64,000 bases of DNA. Source: Quadrisphaera granulorum (GTDB lineage: Bacteria > Actinomycetota > Actinomycetes > Actinomycetales > Quadrisphaeraceae). The notes below the pieces were generated by a model that had not been told where the DNA came from, made no database searches, and worked only from the letters and a program-made list of their open reading frames with translations. The position numbers were made by a program, and so were the translations under genes. This document shows, in pieces, positions 57,420 through 64,000 of the stretch (position 1 is the first letter of the stretch; each line of letters starts with the position of its first letter). The DNA is taken from contig NZ_QGDQ01000020.1 of NCBI RefSeq assembly GCF_003149145.1, positions 1 to 64,000 of the forward strand. Direction: 5' to 3'.

Positions 57420-58223
57420 TCAGCGCGTCGACGCAGCTCCTGACATGCGGGCAACGGCTCCAGCGAGGATCCGCGTACGTAGCGGGCGCGGCGCCGTCGC
57501 GAGGGACAGGGTGAGCAGTCGCGAGCCTCCGCCCCCCGACACCACCGGGACCCGGCCCCCGAGAGCTGCGAAGGTCGAGGCGACGACGACGGCGGGATCG
57601 TCTGCCCGCCCCATGGTCATGCCGGCGCGGTCGGCGAAGCCGGTGCGGACAGGCCCGGGAGCGCACGCCACGACATCGACCCCAGCGGGACGCAGCTCTG
57701 CATGAAGCCCTTCCGCCAGCACCTGCGCCCACGCCTTGGTGGCGGCGTACGACGATGCACCCGGCACGCCCTGCCGTCCGAGGATCGACCCGAACAGGAC
57801 GATTCCGCCCCGCCGCCTGGCGGTCATCTGTTGCGCCGCCGCACGGGTGAACTGCAACGCCGCTGTGCAGTTGACGGTGATCATGCCTAGCTCCTCCTCG
57901 AGGTCGGAGCCGGCCAGTGGGCCGGTGGTGCCAAACCCGGCCGCTGCGACGAGTAGCCCGACCTCGTGCTCTCGCACGAAGGACTCCACCAGGGCTCGCC
58001 CTTCGGGCGTTGCGAGGTCGGCGGGGAGCAGGTGCGCCCTGCGTCCGCGCTCCCGCACCCGCACGGCGACCTCCTCCAGCCGGCCGGCGGACCTCGCGAC
58101 CAGTGCTGTGTTGAGGCCGAGCTCGGCGGCGCGCAGGGCAGCCGCGCAGCCCAGCCCAGAGGAGGCGCCGGTCACGACGGCCAGCGGGCCGTACCTGTCC
58201 TGGAAGCTCGCGGTCCTGCTCAT
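57420..58223 (-). CDS. Short-chain dehydrogenase/reductase
   Basis: 267 aa classical SDR with NAD(P)-binding VVTGASSGLGCAAALRAAELG, structural AAAGFGTTG, catalytic Ser in VLFGSILGRQG and the Y-x3-K pair in SSYAATKAWAQ. An arginine after the first strand (LVARSAGRLEE) suggests NADP(H). The substrate is unknown; the last 60 residues resemble those of membrane-associated members. GGAGG lies about eight bases before the ATG. Divergent from a TetR gene, with inverted repeats between, so probably repressed by it. Confidence 0.88.
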   Translation of the reverse strand: MSRTASFQDRYGPLAVVTGASSGLGCAAALRAAELGLNTALVARSAGRLEEVAVRVRERGRRAHLLPADLATPEGRALVESFVREHEVGLLVAAAGFGTTGPLAGSDLEEELGMITVNCTAALQFTRAAAQQMTARRRGGIVLFGSILGRQGVPGASSYAATKAWAQVLAEGLHAELRPAGVDVVACAPGPVRTGFADRAGMTMGRADDPAVVVASTFAALGGRVPVVSGGGGSRLLTLSLATAPRPLRTRILAGAVARMSGAASTR

Positions 58224-58258
58224 GGTGGGGGCCTCCGTCGGTGATCAATGGTGACGGC

Positions 58259-58301
58259 GACACTCTGACAGATGATGTTCACAGTGTCCACATGACATCA
58301 T
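58259..58301. promoter_or_regulatory. Overlapping inverted repeats, likely TetR operator
   Basis: GACACT (58259-58264) is mirrored by AGTGTC (58283-58288), and ATGATGT (58272-58278) by ACATCAT (58295-58301). They sit in the 84-base gap between the divergent SDR and TetR genes, just before the TetR start. Confidence 0.5.
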
Positions 58302-58307
58302 GCGGAC

Positions 58308-58961
58308 ATGCCCGCCCCCACCAAGCGCCCCAGCTATCACCACGGCGACCTGACCACCGCCCTGGTGCGGGAGGGAGTGGCGATGGCCCGCGACGGCGGC
58401 CCGGGGGCCGTCGTGCTGCGGGAGGCCACGAGGCGCGCCGGCGTCTCGCCCAATGCCGCGTACCGGCACTTTGCCGACCGAGACCAGCTCCTGGGTGCTG
58501 TGCGCGTCGAGGCCGAGCAGGCGCTCGCCCAGGCCATGCAGGCCGAGGTGGAGGCCGTCGAGGCGGGCACCAGAGGGTCACCCGCCGAGCTGGCCGCCGC
58601 CCGCCTGAGGGCGACCGGGGCCGGCTACCTGCGCTTCGCCCGCAGCGAGCCCGGCCTGTTTCGCACCGTGTTCGCCGAGGGCGCGCACCGCACCGCCCCG
58701 GGGGCGGTCGCTCCGAGCGAATCGGTGGCTTCAGCGCCACTGCGGGTGCTCTCCACGGTGGTCGCGGAGGGCACCGCAGCGGGTTTGCTGCCACCGATCC
58801 AGGACGGCGATGTCGACGTCGTCGCGTGGTCGGCCGTGCACGGTCTGGCCTCGCTCATACTCGACGGTCCTCTCGGGGGACTCCCCGACGACGCTACGGA
58901 CCGGGTGGCGAACCTGCTCCTCGCCGTCGTCGTCACGGGCCTGGCCCACCTGCCTCGGTGA
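58308..58961 (+). CDS. TetR/AcrR-family repressor
   Basis: 217 aa. N-terminal helix-turn-helix: HHGDLTTALVREGVAMARDG ... LREATRRAGVSPNAAYRHFADRDQLLGAV. The C-terminal part (LRFARSEPGLFRTVFAEGAH, AWSAVHGLASLILDGPLG) belongs to the TetR_C_33/WHG-type ligand domain, the WSAVHG stretch being its mark. Likely controls itself and the divergent SDR gene. The ligand is unknown. Confidence 0.9.
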   Translation: MPAPTKRPSYHHGDLTTALVREGVAMARDGGPGAVVLREATRRAGVSPNAAYRHFADRDQLLGAVRVEAEQALAQAMQAEVEAVEAGTRGSPAELAAARLRATGAGYLRFARSEPGLFRTVFAEGAHRTAPGAVAPSESVASAPLRVLSTVVAEGTAAGLLPPIQDGDVDVVAWSAVHGLASLILDGPLGGLPDDATDRVANLLLAVVVTGLAHLPR

Positions 58962-58964
58962 GGC

Positions 58965-59954
58965 TCACTGCAGGACGGCGGTCCGACGCTGCAGGTCGTC
59001 GACGGTCGCCGCGATGCCCTGCTCGTAGGGCGTGGCCTTCAGACCGAGCGCTGCGGTGAGCCGGGCCCCGCTGACGAGGAACGGCTCCTCGAACTCGTAG
59101 GCCATCTCCGCGACCTCGGCCATCGTCCTGTTCACCAGCCCGAGCGCCTTCAGCGCCCACGTCGGGGTGGTGCGCAGCTGCGCCGACGCGTCCCCGAGGT
59201 GGCGCGCGGCGAGGTCGAGGACCTGGCGCGTGCTGAGCGGGCGGGGATCGTTCGGGACGTGCCACACGCCGGCGGTCCCGGCGGTGGTGCCGAGCAGGGC
59301 CATCGCCCGCGCGACGTCGGGCACGTACGTGTAGGTGTGGGGCTGGTCGGGGTCGCCGAGCACCCAGGCGGGGCGCCCCTCGGCCAGGGGGGCGAGCACG
59401 CGGTCTCCGATGGCCGACTGATCCCCGGCGCCGGGGCCATAGAAGTCCGAGGCGCGCACCTGGACGACGTCGAGCTCTCCGTCCTCCCGCAGCACCTCGA
59501 GCTGCTCGGCCATGCGCTGGCGCACCCGACCCTTGCGGGCGTGCGGCCGGTGGGGGGAGTCTTCGGTGAGGGTGCGCCCGGCGGGACGCCCGTAGAGGTA
59601 GACGTTCTCCAGGCTGACCAGCCGCGCCCCCGCGGCGCGGGCCGCCTGGACGGCACCGGCCTGCAGGGGCGGGAAGTCCTGCTCCCACCGGTGGTAGGCG
59701 GGGTTGAGCACCTGGTGGACGACGGCGGCACCACGTGCCGCGGCGACCACCGCCGCGGGGTCGGCCGCGTCAGCGTGCACCAGCTCGACGCCGCCGGGCA
59801 GCTGGGGCCGGGAGCTGCGACTGACCACACGCACCCGGGCGCCCAGAGCGGCCAGCTCGACCGCCAGCCGGGTTCCGACGGCGCCGGCGCCCAGCACCAC
59901 ATGCAAGCCTCCAGTGCTGTTCGGCTCGACGACGCCGCGCGACGCGGCGCTCAT
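58965..59954 (-). CDS. NAD-dependent epimerase/dehydratase-family protein
   Basis: 329 aa extended SDR. HVVLGAGAVGTRLAVELAALG is the nucleotide-binding motif, in the GxGxxG form rather than TGxxGxxG. The usual catalytic Tyr region appears as SLENVYLYGRPAG. VPDVARAMALLG and WHVPNDPRPLSTRQVLDLAA are family-like. Substrate unknown. The ATG overlaps the stop of the upstream membrane-protein gene (ATGA), so they form one operon under the divergent TetR at 60669. The stop lies three bases from that of the first TetR gene. Confidence 0.85.
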   Translation of the reverse strand: MSAASRGVVEPNSTGGLHVVLGAGAVGTRLAVELAALGARVRVVSRSSRPQLPGGVELVHADAADPAAVVAAARGAAVVHQVLNPAYHRWEQDFPPLQAGAVQAARAAGARLVSLENVYLYGRPAGRTLTEDSPHRPHARKGRVRQRMAEQLEVLREDGELDVVQVRASDFYGPGAGDQSAIGDRVLAPLAEGRPAWVLGDPDQPHTYTYVPDVARAMALLGTTAGTAGVWHVPNDPRPLSTRQVLDLAARHLGDASAQLRTTPTWALKALGLVNRTMAEVAEMAYEFEEPFLVSGARLTAALGLKATPYEQGIAATVDDLQRRTAVLQ

Positions 59955-60550
59955 CGGGCGTTCCGCTCGACCTCGGCGGTGCTCGTGCCGGCGGGCAGGG
60001 TCTGGACGAGCAGACCCGTCAGCGCCGTCGCGACCAGCGCACCGGTGGCCCCGAAGGTCGTGTACTGCCGCTCCACGTCGATGCCGAACAGCGTGGTCAC
60101 CGTCCAGCCCGCCGCGAAGATGCCGGAGGTGGCCACCGGCCACGCCAGGCGCCTCCAGCCTGGCAGCCGGCCCCCCAGCGCCACCGCCTGCGCCGCTCCC
60201 GTCACCACGCCAGTGATCGCCCCCATGGTGGCGAGCTCACCCAGGCTCGTGCCGTACCCGACGGCGGCGGAGCCCGCCGCCAGGCCCGCCGACACCCCGG
60301 CCGCCGTCGCCGCGGCCCACGGCAGGAGCGGCAGGCGTGGCGAGAGCGCTCCTTGCGCCGTCCCGATGACGGCGCCCGTCACCAGGCCGCCGATCAGGGC
60401 CGGACCGACGCCGTCCACGGGGCCCGACAGCGCTCTTCCCGCCAGCCCCGCGACCGGGAAGGCGAGTGTGCCTGCCATCCACGCCGCCCACTGCTTGCCG
60501 CTGGTGCGGCCCGCTCCCACGGGAACTGGCTTCTTCTGCTCGGTCTCCAC
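59951..60550 (-). CDS. Hypothetical membrane protein, 199 aa
   Basis: From the GTG at 60550, chosen because AGGGAG stands about seven bases upstream; another GTG at 60574 and an open frame into the operator are less likely. About six glycine/alanine-rich membrane helices (WAAWMAGTLAFPVAGLAG, GPALIGGLVTGAVIGTAQG and so on). The regular repetition of G-x3-G helices suggests an internal duplication. No family name. Operon with the epimerase-like gene. Confidence 0.72.
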   Translation of the reverse strand: METEQKKPVPVGAGRTSGKQWAAWMAGTLAFPVAGLAGRALSGPVDGVGPALIGGLVTGAVIGTAQGALSPRLPLLPWAAATAAGVSAGLAAGSAAVGYGTSLGELATMGAITGVVTGAAQAVALGGRLPGWRRLAWPVATSGIFAAGWTVTTLFGIDVERQYTTFGATGALVATALTGLLVQTLPAGTSTAEVERNAR

Positions 60551-60582
60551 AGCTGTCTCCCTCGTGCTCGCCACACCCTGAC

Positions 60583-60599
60583 CGAGAACACTGTTCTCG
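60583..60599. promoter_or_regulatory. TetR operator candidate: CGAGAACA-C-TGTTCTCG
   Basis: A perfect 8-1-8 palindrome. A partial second copy (CAGTGTTCTCGA) follows at about 60622-60633. Both lie between the membrane-protein gene (minus) and the TetR gene at 60669 (plus), the expected place for a shared operator. Confidence 0.65.
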
Positions 60600-60668
60600 A
60601 TCCACAGCGAGAAGTCAAGAGCAGTGTTCTCGAAGTGAGCGATGCTCTCGTTGTTGTAGAGTCCGGGC

Positions 60669-61382
60669 ATGGCGACACTTCGCGCCCAGCGCCGGGCCGA
60701 GCTGACCGACCGGATCCTGGACGCCGCACAGGCGCAGCTCCTCGAGGTCGGCCCCGCGGCGCTGTCCCTGCGGGCCGTCGCGCGTGACGTCGGAGTGACC
60801 GTCTCGGGCCTCTACCGCTACTACGCCGGCCGGGACGACCTGCTCACCGCCCTGCTCGTGCGCGCCTTCGACGACCACGCCGACGCCGTGCAGGACGCCG
60901 TCGAGGGCGCCGAGCCTGACCTCTCGGGCCAAGACGACGACGGCGACCGGCTGGCCCCCGTGCGCGCTGGACTCCTCGCCTACCGGCGCTGGGGTCTGGA
61001 GAACCCGACGCCGTTCGGCCTTGCGTACGGCACGCCCGTGCCGGGGTACGCCGCGCCCGCCGACGAGACCGTGCGCGCGGGCGCGCGCTGCGGCGACCTC
61101 CTCGTGGCTGCCGTGGCCAGGGGGCGCGCCCGCAGCGGCGCAGCCGCGGGACACGACGGCGGTGACGACCTCGACCCGGCTCGCCGGGCGCACCTGAAGG
61201 CCCTCGCCTCACGCCGCGGCTACGACCTCCCGCCGGGCGTCCTGGCGCGGACCGTCGACCTCTTCGTCGTCGTCCACGGGTTCGTGGTCATGGACGTCTT
61301 CGGGCAGCTGCGGCCTTTGTCCGACAACCCCGACCGGGACTTCGCCGCCCTCGTCGACCGCGGGCTGGACACCCTGCGCTGA
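60669..61382 (+). CDS. TetR/AcrR-family repressor
   Basis: 237 aa. Helix-turn-helix: RAELTDRILDAAQAQLLEVG then LSLRAVARDVGVTVSGLYRYYAGRDDLLTALL. The C-terminal ligand domain is of the TetR_C_13/WHG-like type (YRRWGLENPTPFGLAYGTPVPGY). Divergent from the membrane-protein/epimerase operon with a palindrome between, so most likely its repressor. The ligand is unknown. Confidence 0.9.
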   Translation: MATLRAQRRAELTDRILDAAQAQLLEVGPAALSLRAVARDVGVTVSGLYRYYAGRDDLLTALLVRAFDDHADAVQDAVEGAEPDLSGQDDDGDRLAPVRAGLLAYRRWGLENPTPFGLAYGTPVPGYAAPADETVRAGARCGDLLVAAVARGRARSGAAAGHDGGDDLDPARRAHLKALASRRGYDLPPGVLARTVDLFVVVHGFVVMDVFGQLRPLSDNPDRDFAALVDRGLDTLR

Positions 61383-61440
61383 CTGCTCGGCACCAGGCGG
61401 AGGGCGACACCAGCTGCGAGTTCGCCCGCTGCCCTGAAGC

Positions 61441-62931
61441 TCATCCCAACGTCGGTCCCAGCGCGGAAGGGTGCGCACTCGCGGCCAGGCCGGCGGCCGC
61501 GGACCTCAGGCGTCGGACGCCCTCGGCCAGTTCTGCGTCCGAGGGTGCGCCGTAGCCGATGGCCAGGTGAGGCCGGCAGTGCCCCAGGACCGTCAGAGAG
61601 GACCCGGCCGAGACGACGACGCCCCAGCGGCGCGCTGCGGCCGCCACCTCCTCGTCGTCGACACCGTCCGGCAGCTCCACCCACAGGTGCAGGCCGCCGG
61701 TGCCTCCGTCCACCCGCCAGCCACGCTCGGCTTCGAGCAGCCGGACGGCCAGCTCGCGGCGCCGCCGGTAGCGGGCCCACTGAGCTCTGAGGTGACGCTG
61801 ATACCGACCGCTCCGCACCAGCAGTGCGAAAGCGACCTGGTCGAAGACGGGGTTGCCGTGGTCAGCCGCGAGCTTCTCGGCCCGAAAGGCCACGGCCAAC
61901 GGACCTGAGGGCACGGCCCAGCCCAGCCGGACGCCGGGGGCGAGGGTCTTGCTCGCCGACCCGAGGTAGGTGACCCGGTCTGCTGACCCGTGCTGCAGGG
62001 CGGGCAGGCGGTCCTCCGCGAGCTGGAACTCGGCGGCGTAGTCGTCTTCGACGATCTGGCCGTCGACGTCCCGAGCCCATGCGAGCAGCGCCGCGCGCCG
62101 CCGAGCTGTCATCGTCACGCCCGTCGGGTACTGGTGCGCCGCTGTCACGACCACGGCGCGAGCCCCCGAGCGTGCGAGGGCGTCGACGTCGATGCCCTCG
62201 CGGTCCACGGGCACGGCCACCAGTGGCAGACCGCCCTGGGCGAGCAGCCGCCGCAGGGTGGCGTTGAGAGGGTCTTCGACCGCGAGACGCGTGTGCCCGG
62301 AGGCGGTCAGGGCCCGAATGGCGAGGTGCTGTCCCTGCACGACCCCGTGCGTGGCCACCACCGTGTCCGAGGTCGCTGCCACCCCGCGGGTGCGCCGCAG
62401 GTGCGCAGCCACCACCTCACGGAACAGCGGCAGACCCGCTGGGTCGAGGTAGCCCAGATCGCGCGTGGCGGTCTGGGTCACCGCGTCCACCAGCGCGGCG
62501 CGCCACAGCGAGCGGGGGAACCCCCGCAGGTCAGGGAGCCCCGGCCGGAGGTCGATGAGGTCCGCCATGGGCGGTCGCCGGTCCTCGCCAGCTGGTGACG
62601 CCCCCTGGTTCCCGACAGCGACGCGCGTCTCGGATCCACGCTTGGCCGTGAACCACCCCTCAGCGCTGAGCTGCGCGTAAGCCTCGACCACCGTGCTGCG
62701 TGCCAGTCCGAGCTCGTCGGCGAGCACCCGTGTCGAGGGCAGCACGTCACCCGGGCGCAGCACCTCCTGCTCGACCGCCCCGACGAGCGACTCGCGCAGC
62801 TGCACCCACAGGGGACGGTCGGAGCTCCGGTCGACACCGAGGTGGAGGGCGAGGCTCGCCGCGCGCGCCTCCCTGCCGATGCGGCTCCCGGCGTCCGGGG
62901 TGGTCGCGCGATCGATGGCGGGGTCGGCCAT
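61441..62931 (-). CDS. MocR/PdxR-family regulator with aminotransferase domain
   Basis: 496 aa. N-terminal GntR winged helix (RPLWVQLRESLVGAVEQEVL ... LPSTRVLADELGLARSTVVEAY) joined by a linker to a fold-type I aminotransferase domain: VVATHGVVQGQHLAIRAL, HQYPTGVTMTARRRAALL, VEDDYAAEFQ and the PLP lysine in YLGSASKTLAPGVRLGW. Such proteins sense PLP or amino compounds and regulate vitamin B6, GABA or taurine genes. No pdxST or such target lies next to it, so the name PdxR is not justified. Confidence 0.9.
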   Translation of the reverse strand: MADPAIDRATTPDAGSRIGREARAASLALHLGVDRSSDRPLWVQLRESLVGAVEQEVLRPGDVLPSTRVLADELGLARSTVVEAYAQLSAEGWFTAKRGSETRVAVGNQGASPAGEDRRPPMADLIDLRPGLPDLRGFPRSLWRAALVDAVTQTATRDLGYLDPAGLPLFREVVAAHLRRTRGVAATSDTVVATHGVVQGQHLAIRALTASGHTRLAVEDPLNATLRRLLAQGGLPLVAVPVDREGIDVDALARSGARAVVVTAAHQYPTGVTMTARRRAALLAWARDVDGQIVEDDYAAEFQLAEDRLPALQHGSADRVTYLGSASKTLAPGVRLGWAVPSGPLAVAFRAEKLAADHGNPVFDQVAFALLVRSGRYQRHLRAQWARYRRRRELAVRLLEAERGWRVDGGTGGLHLWVELPDGVDDEEVAAAARRWGVVVSAGSSLTVLGHCRPHLAIGYGAPSDAELAEGVRRLRSAAAGLAASAHPSALGPTLG

Positions 62932-63015
62932 GACTCATGGTGCCGACCACTGCCGTCACGGCGGTGAGGACGGGGCGTGGAGGTCATCCACCGTTCACCG
63001 AGGAGCGCGCCGGGG

Positions 63016-63351
63016 TTACTCCTCGACCGTGCGTTCCCGCACGTGGACGACCTCGCACGAATACTCCTCAAAGCCCCCGAGGACTCCGGCGAAGCGGCGT
63101 GAGAGGGCGCGGAAGGCTGCGCTCTGCTGCATCGCCGCCAGCGCTTCCGGGCTGTCCCACTGCAGGTAGTTGAAGACCCGACGTCCGTCCACGCTGGCGT
63201 GCGTGCTGGCGGACCGGAAGCCCGGCGACGACGCGGCGACGTCGTCGCTGATGGCGACGAGGATCTCGATCACACGGGCCTGGTGGGCGGGGTCGGTGTG
63301 GAAGACGTTGACGAACGTGGCGTACCCGCCACCCTCCACGATGCTGGGCAC
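63016..63351 (-). CDS. Antibiotic biosynthesis monooxygenase (ABM)-domain protein
   Basis: 111 aa from the GTG at 63351, which has GGAGG six bases upstream. Dimeric alpha-beta barrel of the ABM type: YATFVNVFHTDPAHQARVIEIL, FRSASTHASVDGRRVFNYLQWDSPEALAAM. These are found in quinone-forming monooxygenases, heme-degrading enzymes and proteins of unknown function. Heme-binding residues typical of IsdG are not evident. Same strand as the MocR gene, 84 bases before it. Confidence 0.8.
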   Translation of the reverse strand: MPSIVEGGGYATFVNVFHTDPAHQARVIEILVAISDDVAASSPGFRSASTHASVDGRRVFNYLQWDSPEALAAMQQSAAFRALSRRFAGVLGGFEEYSCEVVHVRERTVEE

Positions 63352-63472
63352 TGGAGACCTCCAAGAGTGTGCCGTGGGCCTTGCTCCGTGCTGCTGAGCG
63401 TCTCCTCGGTGGTGACCGGGGCCAAGACCAATCAGACGGCGGAACGGCCGACCAGTCGTGAGCACGCGCGAT

Positions 63473-63631
63473 TCAGCGGACGAGGACAGGCACCTCCGCC
63501 GTCGTCACGAGCACTCGGGCGCCTGCGCTCGCCGAGGAACCGGCGTCGGCGGTGGGTGGCGCGCAGGCGGCGAGCGGGACGAGCAGGGCCCCGGCGGTCA
63601 GCAGGGCGGCCAGGCGGGCGGAGGGACGCAT
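63473..63631 (-). CDS. Small putative lipoprotein, 52 aa
   Basis: ATG 63631 with AGAGG five bases upstream. A signal sequence (MRPSARLAALLTAGALLVP) ends in a good lipobox LAAC, cysteine 23, so a lipid-anchored product is likely. Only 30 residues follow (to ARVLVTTAEVPVLVR), far shorter than common lipoproteins; it may be a truncated gene or a genuine small surface peptide. No family recognised. Confidence 0.55.
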   Translation of the reverse strand: MRPSARLAALLTAGALLVPLAACAPPTADAGSSASAGARVLVTTAEVPVLVR

Positions 63632-63833
63632 GGGACCTCTTTCGAGGGTGACGAGCAGGAGTGACGGCCGCGTGGCGCGGCCGCCCGGCAGAAGATGGGC
63701 CGGTCCGGCGGACTTCAGGCAGCGGTGCGCCAAAGGGCACGTGAACAGTCCGGGACGGGGGGCCTGTCGCGCGGCGGCGCGCGTGCGGCCCTCCGGGCGG
63801 ACCGATAGTCAAGAGGCGTTCTCGCCACGCCGC

Positions 63834-63855
63834 GTTCACCTGACGTTCGCCGTGA
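63834..63855 (+). promoter_or_regulatory. PHO box before the right-edge gene
   Basis: GTTCACCTGAC followed directly by GTTCGCCGTGA: two adjacent 11-base units in the form bound by Streptomyces PhoP, 28 bases before the ATG at 63884. It is the best two-unit match in the window. Confidence 0.65.
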
Positions 63856-63883
63856 ACGAGCCGCCCAGCGGTATCACCGGGAC

Positions 63884-64000
63884 ATGACCCAGACGACCAC
63901 TCCCTCTCCCACATCACCGCTCGACGACTCCGACCTGGAGGAGGGGCCCTCCGGGCCGCTCGGGCAGCACCTCGACGGCCTGCGGGTGGAGGTCGATCCC
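63884..64000 (+). CDS. N-terminus of an unidentified protein (partial), PHO-box-controlled
   Basis: The first 39 residues are visible: a Thr/Ser/Pro-rich start (TQTTTPSPTSPLDDS), an acidic part, then LGQHLDGLRVEVDP. There is no signal peptide or membrane segment in this portion. Such a disordered start occurs in many actinobacterial cytoplasmic or membrane proteins, so no family can be given. The preceding PHO box suggests membership of the phosphate-starvation regulon. Confidence 0.6.
   Translation, partial: MTQTTTPSPTSPLDDSDLEEGPSGPLGQHLDGLRVEVDP

Overview
The window is high-GC actinobacterial chromosome. The mycothiol genes (mshA, mshD, mscR), GlnR, the SenX3/RegX3/PhoU set, CarD, the many GTG starts and the 4-nt GTGA/ATGA gene overlaps all fit. 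Gene order resembles Streptomyces and relatives (carD-ispD-ispF ... cysS-rlmB; regX3-senX3-phoU-gpm-mshA; glnR-mshD-ppk-nudix). My best guess from the c-di-GMP and RsiG genes is a motile Kineosporiales-like actinobacterium; the genus is inference. I found no tRNA, rRNA or CRISPR.

Layout. 1-2900: a short accessory stretch with a hypothetical gene and an IS4-family insertion sequence (1007-2803). Its transposase carries a +1 frameshift, and it interrupts a small gene that had its own promoter. 2926-9426: an inositol-monophosphatase-like enzyme, an APC permease, the lysC-asd operon and a DUF4032 kinase-like gene. 9297-12358: an overlapping pair of membrane c-di-GMP genes (GGDEF enzyme plus GGDEF-EAL enzyme). 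12417-15027: rlmB and cysS. 15086-20324: a block of about 5 kb (aminopeptidase, mscR-MBL-gntR, ferritin-like protein, SOD) that separates cysS-rlmB from ispF-ispD-carD (20385-22137). 22332-26655: phosphate signalling (regX3-senX3, a PHO box, phoU) and gpmA. 26737-30863: mshA, a methyltransferase, DUF2516, dtd and an asparaginase. 30930-33812: a second GGDEF-EAL protein, convergent with a gene carrying the c-di-GMP-binding signature of the anti-sigma factor RsiG. 33949-38404: nitrobindin, ygfZ, malate synthase and very small membrane proteins. 38553-44788: membrane protein, glnR, mshD, ppk and a Nudix/phosphatase fusion. 44993-53032: a complete kdpFABC-kdpDE operon with an extra leader mini-protein. 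53143-57290: two Tat-exported phosphatases and the wreck of a PiT phosphate transporter. 57420-64000: SDR/TetR and epimerase/TetR divergent pairs, a MocR regulator, a monooxygenase-like protein, a small lipoprotein and the start of a gene behind a PHO box.

How the genes fit together. Phosphate: RegX3/SenX3/PhoU sense supply, with candidate PHO boxes before phoU, phoD and the edge gene; ppk, phoD and the phosphodiesterase store or scavenge phosphate. Second messenger: three membrane c-di-GMP enzymes and RsiG form a plausible c-di-GMP to anti-sigma switch. Redox: mycothiol synthesis (mshA, mshD) and its use in formaldehyde detoxification (mscR with the adjacent MBL hydrolase).

The least expected signal is at gene 3' ends. 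Seven genes are followed by 10-16 bp tandem duplications that begin at or near the stop codon, often repeating it. A separate family of elements with TGATCATG ends supplies stop codons and terminator hairpins.
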